From contig NZ_JACVHF010000007.1 of the NCBI RefSeq assembly GCF_014502795.1, positions 88,598-152,597 of the forward strand: a DNA stretch of 64,000 bases. Reading direction: 5' to 3'. This DNA comes from Heliobacterium chlorum. GTDB lineage: Bacteria; Bacillota; Desulfitobacteriia; Heliobacteriales; Heliobacteriaceae. The position numbers were made by a program, and so were the translations under genes. This document shows positions 52,316 to 61,900 of this stretch, one piece after another. Below the pieces are notes generated by a model that saw only the letters and a list, made by a program, of their open reading frames with translations, was not told the DNA's origin and ran no database searches. Each line of letters begins with the position of its first letter. The first letter of the stretch is position 1.

Positions 52316-54901
52316 GTGAAAATTTCAAAGCAAAGCAGTCAAGAGTTCAAAAAGCTGAGCCGGCCGATTGAAAAAAACTATGAACTACATATCCTTCCGG
52401 AAGAATCGCAATGGAAAAACATCGTCAACTATGTGCTTGAACGGGCCTATTTGCAAGAACTCTCGTCAACAGAACAGTTTCCCGACGAAGCAGCCTTTGA
52501 GCAGAACCGGCAATTTTCGTGGATGCAAATCATCCGCATCCCTACATCCCCTTCTGACGCACCCCATCCGTCCATTCAAGCACAATGGCAAAGTGTACTC
52601 AGTGCCTGCCACTGCTGGGGAAGCCGCTTTGTCTTTTTGCTGATTCGTCTGCAGGGAAAAACCTACCTTTGTTTAGGAAGCTGCAACTTAACGGGTAAGC
52701 TATCCACCGAAGACGCGATCCAGCAGCTCTGCCAAGCCGTTACCAGCCAGTTGGCCGGTTGTGAGATCAAAAAAATGAGCGAAGCAGATGTCTATCGCAC
52801 GATCGTAAGACCGCTCGGCCGCTTCCCTGTTTTAGGCTGCGTTACGGGGATTCCGTCTAAACGAAAAAATGTCTATGATTCTGATTTTGTTCAAACCTTA
52901 GATAAAGTTGCCTTCGGCCTGCGGGAACAAGATTTCGAAACGGACTACTCCGTCGCCATTATCGCCGATCCGGTAAACGACGCGGAAATTGCCGAGATCA
53001 TCGCCAACTATCGCGATTTTAGTTCCTCTGTCCATCAATGGGTCAAGCGAACGTCCACGACCAGCCAAGGACAAGCCAAAGGGGAAAGCGTCAATGTGGG
53101 CGCATCGATCGGCTCCGGAAATCTCATCCCCGTCGATGTCAATGCCAGCGTAGGCTATGCCCGCTACAACGTCGATATCAACTCCCAATCGGTGGGCACC
53201 GAACTGGTCGACAAGATGGCCAAATATACGGAAGAACTAGTCGATAAACATATCCAGCGGTTGCAGCAAGGCCGTAATCTCGGTTTCTGGAATGTGAGCG
53301 TTCATGTTCATGGCAATGACTACGCCACTACCCAAACCATCCTCGGACTGCTCCGCTCCATTTACTCCGGCGATGAATCCTATATTGAACCGATTCGGTT
53401 GCACATCCTCCCCCCCGGCACTGGAGCGGCCACCTATGCCAAAGCATTCAGCCATATTCCCCTGTCGAGCACATTAAATCGACCCAAAAGCTCCTCCTGG
53501 GAAAATCCGCTCGGCCGCATCCTCGGCATGGCCTCCACCCCGATGAATACAGAAGAACTGTCCATCGCCTCCAGCCTTCCACGCAAAGATGTTCCGGGCC
53601 TCCGCTTCGTCCGCAATGCCGTGCGTTTTGCCACCAATCCGCCCATGCTCAAAGATAAAAACGCACCAACCATGAAGCTCGGCCGGATTATGGACACAGG
53701 CATCCGCCTATCGAGCCAATATTCCTTCAACATCCATTCACTCACACGGCATGCCTTTGTCACCGGCATCACCGGTAGCGGGAAATCGACTACCTGCCAG
53801 CAGATCCTCCGCGAAGTCGTCTCATCGACAGAGGCACCCGTGTTCGTTCTCGAACCGGCGAAAGAGGAATATGTCAAGTGGGCACAGGAAATGAATGAAT
53901 CGTTGCCTCCGGAAAAGCAATTTTTCATCTATATGCCCGGAAACTTCGTCGATGCCAGCCATTATAAAAAACTACGGCTCAACCCTTTTGCCCCTGCCGT
54001 GGAAAAAGGGGCGCCTGCCGATCACTACGGTCGCTGCGAACGACTATCGACGATCTTCTCCACCAGTCTGCCCATGGATGGAATTCTCCCTTACATTTTT
54101 GAAGAAGCCCTTTTTGAAACGATGCGGATCGCCTTAGCCGATGAAAGGTGCCCCGACCACGGCGTATGCCCCAGCTTAAAGGAATATCCCACCCTCGAGG
54201 AAGTCCGAGAGATTGCCCTTTGCTTGCTTGCCACTCGAGGATATACGAGCGATTTTACAGACCAGTTGAAAGCAGCCATCACGACGCGGATTAACGCACT
54301 ACAGCGGGGCTTTAAAAAAGACCTCTTCGGCTGCACAGCATCGACGCCCCCGACCGAACTCTTTGGCCGAAATGTGGTCATCAATTTGAGCCGACTCGCC
54401 AATGAAAAAGATCGGGCTTTGGTCATGTCTTTATTGTTAACGAACCTGTTTGAATACAGAAATGCGAAATATCAGCATGATTCGGTCTATCGCAGTAAAG
54501 CGAATGAAGGTGAATTATGTCATCTAGCGGTCATTGAAGAAGCCCACAGGATTCTGAGAAATCCACAGATGGATTTCAATAATACGGGAAATCCCCAGTC
54601 GGCCTTAGCCTCTCTTTTTAGTGAAATGTTGACGGAAATGCGCAGTTATGGGCAAGGCGTGATGGTCGTCGACCAAGTCCCGTCCGATCTCATTCCGAAC
54701 GTCATGAAAAATACCAATTTAAAAATCGTCCATCGCTTAGTTTCCCGCGACGACTGTGAAGCGGTAACCGCATCGATGAGCCTCAAAGAAGAACAAAAGG
54801 ATATCATTGGCCTTCTGCCGATCGGAGAAGCCATCGTCTGCGGTGCTTTCGATGATGCAGCGGCCTGGGTGGAAGTAGATGGTGGGGGGACAAGACAATG
54901 A
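52316..54901 (+). CDS. HerA/FtsK-like P-loop ATPase (DUF87 type)
   Basis: 861 residues. The C-terminal half is a HerA-type motor: Walker A FVTGITGSGKSTTCQQ (about residue 487), Walker B CHLAVIEEAHRIL (about 737) and later MVVDQVPSDLIPNVMKNTNLK, a sensor/arginine-finger region as in HerA and VirB4/TrwB relatives. The N-terminal ~480 residues are not recognised; they include a Gly/Asn-rich stretch (NVGASIGSGNLIPVDVNASV) and a helix-rich part (ELVDKMAKYTEELVDKH). Such hexameric ATPases pump DNA or protein. GTG start, 24 bp after the Hsp70-like gene. Its stop codon overlaps the next start (ATGA). Confidence 0.87.
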   Translation: MKISKQSSQEFKKLSRPIEKNYELHILPEESQWKNIVNYVLERAYLQELSSTEQFPDEAAFEQNRQFSWMQIIRIPTSPSDAPHPSIQAQWQSVLSACHCWGSRFVFLLIRLQGKTYLCLGSCNLTGKLSTEDAIQQLCQAVTSQLAGCEIKKMSEADVYRTIVRPLGRFPVLGCVTGIPSKRKNVYDSDFVQTLDKVAFGLREQDFETDYSVAIIADPVNDAEIAEIIANYRDFSSSVHQWVKRTSTTSQGQAKGESVNVGASIGSGNLIPVDVNASVGYARYNVDINSQSVGTELVDKMAKYTEELVDKHIQRLQQGRNLGFWNVSVHVHGNDYATTQTILGLLRSIYSGDESYIEPIRLHILPPGTGAATYAKAFSHIPLSSTLNRPKSSSWENPLGRILGMASTPMNTEELSIASSLPRKDVPGLRFVRNAVRFATNPPMLKDKNAPTMKLGRIMDTGIRLSSQYSFNIHSLTRHAFVTGITGSGKSTTCQQILREVVSSTEAPVFVLEPAKEEYVKWAQEMNESLPPEKQFFIYMPGNFVDASHYKKLRLNPFAPAVEKGAPADHYGRCERLSTIFSTSLPMDGILPYIFEEALFETMRIALADERCPDHGVCPSLKEYPTLEEVREIALCLLATRGYTSDFTDQLKAAITTRINALQRGFKKDLFGCTASTPPTELFGRNVVINLSRLANEKDRALVMSLLLTNLFEYRNAKYQHDSVYRSKANEGELCHLAVIEEAHRILRNPQMDFNNTGNPQSALASLFSEMLTEMRSYGQGVMVVDQVPSDLIPNVMKNTNLKIVHRLVSRDDCEAVTASMSLKEEQKDIIGLLPIGEAIVCGAFDDAAAWVEVDGGGTRQ

Positions 54902-55530
54902 AAAGCGGCCGTGAGAAAAAGCCCTCCCTTCTCACATCATGGTGGGACAAGGTGACAACTAAAAAAACCTTCGTTGACGAAACGGTGGTGGCAGAACCGG
55001 GAGACGCTCCATCGCAAGAACTCGATACACCGGTTTGCCAAGCTAACGAGGCCGATGATACAAATCCGCTCATGTCCGCCCAAGAAGAATTCCAAGCACG
55101 TCTGAGCGATTTTCGCGACTGTTACGAGCAGTTATATCGGGGGGTACAAGGAGAAGAGGAACTCCTTCGCAATGCGATCGTCGAATGGTCCTATCGGATC
55201 GATAAAGAAAAATCAAGTCCCCTATCTCGTTACTGGAATCAACTGGTTCAATCAGAAGGACTCGACAGCGAACCGAACAAGTGGAATCAGTCCCCTCTGT
55301 TTATGCTGCAAAGGCTCGGCGAAACATGGTTAGCCCTCATTCAAGCTTGGGGCGTCCGAAGAGATTCGATCGAAAATCCTACTCCCTTTTCGATCGACTT
55401 GCTCGATAAGTACAGCTTTTTGGGAACGGCTGAACCCAACCAGCCCGTGTATGTACTCCGTTACGCCTGGTTATTTGGGGAAAGGATTATTGAAAAAGGG
55501 GAACTGTCAAGAAAAAATCAATCCTTTTGA
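54898..55530 (+). CDS. Coupled protein with possible GrpE-like C-terminus
   Basis: 210 residues, starting inside the stop codon of the HerA-like gene (ATGA), so translation is coupled. Residues 1-60 are polar and disordered. A helical segment follows (EEFQARLSDFRDCYEQLYRG, RNAIVEWSYRIDKEK). The tail (NPTPFSIDLLDKYSF, then QPVYVLRYAWLFGERIIEKG) resembles in outline the beta-domain of GrpE, where a Gly-Tyr/Trp turn precedes ExV. A nucleotide-exchange partner for the operon's Hsp70-like protein is an attractive but unproven idea. Last gene before a terminator. Confidence 0.7.
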   Translation: MKSGREKKPSLLTSWWDKVTTKKTFVDETVVAEPGDAPSQELDTPVCQANEADDTNPLMSAQEEFQARLSDFRDCYEQLYRGVQGEEELLRNAIVEWSYRIDKEKSSPLSRYWNQLVQSEGLDSEPNKWNQSPLFMLQRLGETWLALIQAWGVRRDSIENPTPFSIDLLDKYSFLGTAEPNQPVYVLRYAWLFGERIIEKGELSRKNQSF

Positions 55531-55540
55531 TACGGAAGTA

Positions 55541-55587
55541 AAAAAATCCCCCGTACGACTCCAATGAGGCGGCGGGGGATTTCTATT
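55541..55587 (+). terminator. Terminator of the radical-SAM/Hsp70/HerA operon
   Basis: AAATCCCCCG...CGGGGGATTTCTATT with an A-run before it; it can also serve the convergent DUF1287 gene. Confidence 0.85.
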
Positions 55588-55638
55588 AATTGGGAAGCAA
55601 CGTTCGAACCAAAAAGTATAGTCCCCCATTCACCCCGT

Positions 55639-56406
55639 TTAGGGTAACAGAGGACTATTCTTGATATATCGAAAATGATAGTCAATCTTTGCTGGCCAGA
55701 GGACGAGGGCATTTTCTTCTCGAGGTGTCGGACCACTGTTATGGATAACCAGCGGAATCCCGTCGCTTCGGCGTCGATCGGAAACAACGCCAATATGCTC
55801 TAAAGAAGTCCCGAGCCCGAAGACGACGATGTCTCCCGGCTGCCACTCAACGAGATTGGCTGCATCACCAGAAACTACATCGGTCGTCAACATCTGCCCG
55901 TACCGCTTAAAGAAAACAACCAGGTTAGGAACACGGCGAAAATCAATGTTCGGATCGGGACGCATAGCCACACGAGGATAAGCCCGGGGATTTTTTCGGA
56001 TGTCTTCATCGACCAAAGCTTTTAGATCATAGCCGGCGTCTCGAAAAGCCCGCCAGACCACATCGGTGCAGACGCCCTCTGTATCCGGTGGATAACCACC
56101 GACGTAGTAGTTGCTTTGATAAATAGGTTTTCGGTCTACCTCACTCCGTGCACCTGCCGCGATATCGAGAGAATCATCAAGCCCGTCCCTATCTCGATCC
56201 TGTCCTGAAAGCACTAATGAAACGTCCACTTTTGGTTGAAAGGGAAGACGGGACTGTGACAATAAACCTGAGCCAAGTTCGATGATTCCCCCAAGCATTC
56301 GCCCGGCCAATTGGGGATTTGCCGTCTTTAGCCACCCTATCGCAAGGGCAAAAACAGTGAAAATGCCTATCGCCAGGACCGCAACATGGGGCCTGCCTTT
56401 TTGCAT
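55639..56406 (-). CDS. DUF1287-family exported protein
   Basis: 255 residues. An N-terminal membrane segment (VAVLAIGIFTVFALAIGWL) leads to the DUF1287 domain: RKPIYQSNYYVGGYPPDTEG, VCTDVVWRAFRDAGYDL with the probable nucleophile Cys, WQPGDIVVFGLG and HIGVVSDRR with the likely catalytic His, then IHNSGPTPREE. The fold is NlpC/P60-like, so peptidoglycan amidase or peptidase activity is likely. The ATG at 56406 has only a weak GGATGGG site. It may be cotranscribed with the lipoprotein gene upstream. Confidence 0.85.
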   Translation of the reverse strand: MQKGRPHVAVLAIGIFTVFALAIGWLKTANPQLAGRMLGGIIELGSGLLSQSRLPFQPKVDVSLVLSGQDRDRDGLDDSLDIAAGARSEVDRKPIYQSNYYVGGYPPDTEGVCTDVVWRAFRDAGYDLKALVDEDIRKNPRAYPRVAMRPDPNIDFRRVPNLVVFFKRYGQMLTTDVVSGDAANLVEWQPGDIVVFGLGTSLEHIGVVSDRRRSDGIPLVIHNSGPTPREENALVLWPAKIDYHFRYIKNSPLLP

Positions 56407-56539
56407 CAGCTAAACCCATCCAATCCCAAAGTTCTCGTTTTCGCACCCTCTCACGAGGGTACATCATCTATTCCGATTCGATGTGCAGAATGCATCTATT
56501 GTCCTAACTGTGACAGAAAAACGGGGGAGAAAGTGGTTT

Positions 56540-56989
56540 CTATTGCCCGATTGATACCTCACCATGTTCGACAACGAGCTTCACTCGGGTCACTAGGGAT
56601 CGTTCTTTGGTATTTTTGTTTTCCCGAACGATTTCTATAGCACCCCCTGCCCGTAAAACAGCTAAAAACTCATAAGGCCCCACACTAATGAGAGACTTTT
56701 CAGCTAAACTCAGGTTGCTTACTCCTTGCCAATCGATACTTCCATCAGGACGAATCACCGTAGCCCCCTCGGCTTTCCACTGGTCATACTGGGCTTGCCA
56801 CTTTTCTGTAACCAACCGAACAAGTTCGTCCCGACTGACGTTTGCAGCCGTGTCGGCCATAGTCCCAGCCACCGATTGGGCTTGATTCACTACATCTTTG
56901 GCTTGATTGATCGCCGTTTGCTTATCAACGGTGCCACAACCGGCCAGCAGTATCCCTGTGAGTGTGATGGTGGTGATTAATTTACGCAT
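56540..56989 (-). CDS. Small lipoprotein of unknown function
   Basis: 149 residues. Lipobox GILLAGC (Cys18). A helical part follows (AINQAKDVVNQAQSVAG), then DELVRLVTEKWQAQYDQWKAEG and a beta-like C-terminus (ISVGPYEFLAVLRAGGAIEIV). ATG at 56989 with AAAGGAG 8 nt upstream; the frame extends 15 codons further without a site. It precedes the DUF1287 gene on the same strand. Confidence 0.72.
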   Translation of the reverse strand: MRKLITTITLTGILLAGCGTVDKQTAINQAKDVVNQAQSVAGTMADTAANVSRDELVRLVTEKWQAQYDQWKAEGATVIRPDGSIDWQGVSNLSLAEKSLISVGPYEFLAVLRAGGAIEIVRENKNTKERSLVTRVKLVVEHGEVSIGQ

Positions 56990-57130
56990 ACATAAGACTC
57001 CTTTAATTTCTGGTTGGGTGACTGGATCTAGCACTTTCCCTATGTCAAGATAAGAATTAGCTTTCGATAATCTGGTATTAAAGATACCGCAGAAGGAGAT
57101 TTAGTGCAATCGCTTCCGACCTGGACATGT

Positions 57131-57724
57131 TTAACCCCCAAAATGCCTAACTCGAAATTCGACGCCGATTTGCTGTGCCAACTCCCGGCAAGCTTCGATG
57201 TCTTCTACAGATATGACATTGACGACGGATAACACAACACGGGGAATGTACTTTTTGCATTTGGCCGCAAAGTCCAAAACCGCGGGGAATGCTTTTTCCC
57301 CATAAACGGGTTTGCATAACCCTTGGTACTCTTTCGCGTTTTTTGCGTTTAAACTGATAGATATGGTGTTTATCCATCCTTCTAATAAGGGCGTTATGTC
57401 CCTGTTAAAAATCAGGCTTCCATGACCGTTTGTGTTGACTCGGATCGGGAGATTATATCTTCCTTTGATTTTCTTAGATATCTCGATAAGATCATACAAG
57501 CGAATCATCGGTTCGCCATACCCACAAAATACGATTTCACGGCATTGAGAGAGATCTCTTTTCTCGATGTCATCGAGAACTTCCTTCACGGTTGGTTCCC
57601 GCTCTAGCCATAGGTTGTATTCACCCAAACCAGCCGGGCTATTTCGAACGCAAAAGTTACAATCACAAGTACAGCGGTTAGTTATATTCAGATATAAGGA
57701 GTTATCGATTGTATAAGTAATCAC
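57131..57724 (-). CDS. TatD-associated radical SAM protein
   Basis: 197 residues, short for a radical SAM enzyme and without SPASM. The start (YTIDNSLYLNITNRCTCDCNFC) carries Cx3CxxC, then YNLWLEREPTVKEVLDDIE, VFCGYGEPMIRLYDL and VNTNGHGSL. This matches the family found next to or fused with TatD nucleases, whose reaction is unknown. No tatD gene is visible. GTG at 57724 with GAGGGAG upstream. It is not linked to the peptide maturase operon 7 kb away, which is on the other strand. Confidence 0.83.
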   Translation of the reverse strand: MITYTIDNSLYLNITNRCTCDCNFCVRNSPAGLGEYNLWLEREPTVKEVLDDIEKRDLSQCREIVFCGYGEPMIRLYDLIEISKKIKGRYNLPIRVNTNGHGSLIFNRDITPLLEGWINTISISLNAKNAKEYQGLCKPVYGEKAFPAVLDFAAKCKKYIPRVVLSVVNVISVEDIEACRELAQQIGVEFRVRHFGG

Positions 57725-57894
57725 CGTCTATGCTCCCTCTCTCACATTAGATCTTCGTACTCATCGTTTGGAATACCTAGTTTTCTCCCATCGTGCTAAG
57801 TCAAAGAGACCGGTTTTTCACTAGTGTAACACAAAGAGATCACCTTATTGTCCAATATGTAACTGTGAGCATGTAACATCGCCTGATCAAAAAC

Positions 57895-57928
57895 AAAGCA
57901 CCAACGACATGTATATCATTGGTGCTTT
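57895..57928. terminator. Terminator-like hairpin
   Basis: AAAGCACCAA-14 nt-TTGGTGCTTT, a perfect 10-bp stem without a long T-run. No gene is seen ending at it. Confidence 0.45.
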
Positions 57929-57959
57929 ACGATATCCCTCAAAACTACACAGAGGGGAT

Positions 57960-58059
57960 AAATTTATTTTGATTCCGCTACGGACGGTTCCCACGTCGTT
58001 ACCGGCGCTAAAGCGCCGGCGACTGAGGTCACCCAGTCCCGCTGCAACAAAATAAATTT
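57960..58059. repeat. 100-bp structured element bounded by 12-bp inverted repeats
   Basis: AAATTTATTTTG (57960-57971) and its exact complement CAAAATAAATTT (58048-58059) enclose two hairpins: CCGGCGC-taaa-GCGCCGG (58002-58019) and GACTG-aggtcacc-CAGTC (58021-58038). It lies just before the broken ExeA-like gene and may be a mobile-element end, a small RNA or a miniature element. Confidence 0.5.
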
Positions 58060-58070
58060 TTCTGATTTAC

Positions 58071-58726
58071 CCGGAATCTGCCACCGGACAAGTTTTTGCC
58101 TCCCAGGGTCACCGGGAGTTATTGGCCCGATTGAACCATGTGGTCGAGTCTGGGACCTTGGTCGTGATTACGGGACATGTAGGCTCCGGCAAGTCGACAG
58201 CCCTTCGCTCGGCCATGTATACGCTCGATGTGTCCCGGTACCGCTTTATTTATCTGGCTCATTCGGGATTAACCCCTAAAGAGTTTTACAGTTCGTCTTG
58301 CACCACGTCTATGTCACCCCGAAACGGGGGATGGCGGAGAACAAACGCCTCCTCATCCAAGCCCTGATGGAATGGAGCCGAAAATGGGTCAAAACGGTGA
58401 TTGTAATTGATGAAGCCCCTGAATTAGATGTCTCCATGATATCCGAACCGCGCTTCGCCCTCAACTACCAGGTCGATTCTTATTCTCCGCTGGCCATTAT
58501 CCTCCTTGGACAACCCAACTTGCGGGAGACGCTTCAACTACAGGTGCTCGACTGCATTGGTCAGCGAATAACGGTCTTTTATCATGTGCCGACATTAACC
58601 GAAGAGGAAGTGGAACCCTATGTGTTGCACCATCTCCAATTGGCCAATTTTGACCGACAGATTTTTACGGATGAAGCCATCACTGACAGCAAATTAAATA
58701 TGAAAGCTCACCGTCAATTGCGGTAA
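58071..58726 (+). pseudogene. Broken ExeA/TniB-type AAA ATPase
   Basis: The remnant starts in the middle of the protein (GQVFASQGHRELLARLNHVV), runs through a Walker A (VITGHVGSGKSTALRS) and YRFIYLAHSGLTPKEFY, then changes frame near 58290. The second part reads QFVLHHVYVTPKRGM...KTVIVIDEAPELDVSM (Walker B region, with Pro in place of the usual His) to SPLAIILLGQPNLRETL and a truncated end. The family serves transposons such as IS21- or Tn552-like elements. The N-terminus, the frame and the C-terminal part are all damaged, so it is a relic. Confidence 0.82.
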
Positions 58727-58925
58727 ATTACATTACCAGTCGTGGAGGTATTTTTCTATGTCAAGCACCAGAATTTTTTGGCGAAATTCCATACTGGTTA
58801 AGGGTTTAACGGACTTTTAATCTGCGAAACTTGAGTAAATAATTCAAAACCGCCGATAAAAGAGAAACTCGCAAGCGGCAGGGCCGCGAGAAACGACCGT
58901 GACCGCTGGCAGTTTTCTAGAGAAC

Positions 58926-61900
58926 TTAGATCAAATTTGACTTTTGCAACAGTTTTCTAACGATGGTAGCTGCCTCCGCCCTTGTGATGTTATCCTTCGG
59001 GGCGAGCAAATGGCTTTCTCTTCCTGTGATTATCCCTGTCTTTACACAGGCTGCGATGCCGTTACGGGCATACTCGGCCGAATCGTTTACGTCGAGGAAT
59101 TCTTTGAGCAATGAATCGATGGTTCCGTTCTCAAAGGTCGTTTTTAATCCGGTTATGTTCATGGCCCGGTTTACCAGCGTCATCGCCTGTTCACGGGTGA
59201 TGGTATCCAAGGGACCGAATGTACCGTTGCCATAGCCGGTGATCAGTCGATAGGCGGCGGCTGTTTGGATATAATCACGATACCATGCCCCATCGCTGAC
59301 ATCTGTGAAGTGGGGATTGTCGCCCTCTCCGGGTTTCAGCCCCAATGCGTTGACCATAATGGCGGCAAATTCTGCCCGGGTGATTTCACTGTCTGGCGCA
59401 AATTGGTCGTCTCCCACGCCACGGATAACGAGCCGGGAACCCATATCATTGACCGCTTCCTTGGCCCAATGGTTGACCGTGTCCCGGAATTCAAACGGGT
59501 GCCAGATGACAGAGTAGGTGCTGTTTGTCAGACTGTTGATCTGGGCGTAGTACCTTCCATTAATGACAATTACCTTAGTCGGCACATGCCGGACCGAACC
59601 GTCCGGCTCGACAATAATCCCCGTCGTAATTTTAGAGGGATCGACACCGTCAGGCAAGGCGATGGTTCTTTCTACGAAAGCATTGAATTGATGGATATCC
59701 ACTTTTTTGTCACCGTAGGCGCAGGTAACGGAAAAATCAATCGGCGGCGCAACGATCGTATACTTTCCTTTTTCGGCTACGCTATCGATTACTTTAACCA
59801 TGGCGTTCGTTGTTTTAGCTACCTCGATGCTGACTTTGATGTCAGGCAGTTGCACACCCTGTCCCAGTTGCGACGAAACGGCGTCAAGGTCGATCTGCTG
59901 CGCCGGTAGCGTATAGGTTGCGTTTTCGGTCTTTACCTCTACGAGCGCTTCTTTCAACTGCATGGTCTTCATCAATTGTCCGGTTAACTCACCTACGATG
60001 ACGTCGCTTGACGCATTGACTGGGATGCGAACTACAGCCTTGTTTCCTTCTTGCTCCAGTTTTTGTTCCACTTTTTGTTGATTGACAACGATGGTGATAA
60101 CCGTTTTTTCTCCCTCTTTTGTGGCTACCGCCACGCCTGCGCTTTCAGCCTTTCCGTTGACATCCACATTCACGTCCCTGTTCGTGCCATCCGGCGTGGC
60201 GCCTGTCGGAGACGCCTGGTTCGCACCGGCGTTGTCGCTGCTGTGGCCGCTACCGCTGTTATTTTGACCGCCGCCGCCTCCGCTTGCAGGCGCAAACGGC
60301 GTTGCGCTCACTTCATTAGAGTTGCCGCTCTCACCGGCGCTATTGCCGGCCCTAACGACAAAATAATAGGTTGTGCCGTTGAGCAACCCCGTGGCGGTAT
60401 AGCCATAGACCGCGTCGCCTACCGTGGCTACCGGAGCGGTATATCCTCCTGCGTTGGTCGCTTCGTACACCCTGTAGCCGGTTGCGTCGCCTACACCGTT
60501 CCATTCCAGCGCGACCTGGCCGTTGCCGGCTGTTGCTGACAATCCCGTCGGATTCGCCGGGGCGCTTGGCGTCGGTGGGGTCGGCGGCGTCGGCGGGGCA
60601 GGCGCCCGGGTTACATAAATTGTATAGGTCTTCGGGCTTTTCCCTGCCTCTGTCGCCACAATGGCAATCGTCTTCGCTTCCCCAGCCGTCAGAGCGATCT
60701 CGCCGGAGGTTTGCCCACTCGGCACAGTGACCCCATCGACTGTGATTGTTCCTGCGCCCGTCGGTGTGACGGTAAGGCTGTACACACTATTTGCGACAGT
60801 TACGCCGTTATACACATAGATGTTTCCGACAAAAGCAAAGTTATTGGGGGAGCCGCTCAGAACAATGCCGGTTAAGTCTTGACTCGGCAACAATGGGGCA
60901 GGCGCCGTCGATATATCCTCCGCAGCGAGTTGCTTCTGATAGAATCGAACCACATTGCCGTTGCTGTCCACGTCGTACACCTGGAGGTATTTTCCTGAAG
61001 CCACCCCGGTCGTGATCTCGGTTCCCGAGATATAGTCGCCGGTTACGTTGACGCCGCTTGCCGGCGCCGCATCCCCCACATCCGGCGTAGGTGTTGCCGC
61101 ATCGGTGAGCGTCGCGACGAATTTCACCGTCGGGCTTTCCGTGATCGTCGCCCTCGTCGAACCTGTCGTGTTACCGGGAGCTACAGCAACAGTAAGCGCC
61201 GGAGCCAGATCGGGGATCCGGATCTGCAGCTTGACGCTCTCAATGTCTTTTACGTCCTTGTCGATGATGTACATATCTTTCGCGCCAGCCGTCAGTCCGG
61301 TCAACATGATCGTGTTTTCGCTTGTGTCATTGACCGTGCCGGAACCGGATGTATCAATCGCCGGCGCTGCGGCGCCTTTCGCAACGACGGCTGTATAGTA
61401 TTGACCCGCCTTGTCTGACGTGAACGTTACGGTGGCATCGGTTGAGCTGGCGCGTTGCACCGTTCCGGCTGTCAAAGCCGGCCTCGGCGCGTATCCTGGC
61501 GCTTTTGAGTCGGCGTCAATCCAAAACATCGACTTTAGATAGGGGTAAGATACGTGGGTGCGCGTATCGACAATCGACCAGGTGTTCGTAAAGTCCCAAT
61601 TGCCAAAGGTGTCTTGTCTCACCAGTTTGCCTTTTGTGACAGCGGCGCTGTTGGGGTCGTTCACATCGGTCTTCAGGTAGTACACATCGGAAAGGGTGCC
61701 CCACGGCGTGCCCTCGACGCCACCGATTAAACTGGAGGAATCTCCGGTGACGTTTATTTGGCCGACATTATAGCAGTTCACGATGTTCGAGTAATCCGAG
61801 CCGACGATGCCGCCTGCATAATACGTCACCGACGCGTTAACGGCATCAATATCGCCGATGTTAAAACAGTTTGAAACGGTTCCGTCATCCAACGTGCCAA

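Larger units (their letters stand above)
57725..58070. other. Intergenic region with terminator hairpin and structured inverted repeat
   Basis: It holds the promoter of the radical SAM gene, an AAAGCACCAA...TTGGTGCTTT hairpin (57895-57928) and the structured element at 57960-58059. No protein gene seen. Confidence 0.5.

Noticed and set aside
59265..60539. Two rightward frames of 214 and 162 codons
   Set aside because: Antisense to the SLH-domain surface protein.
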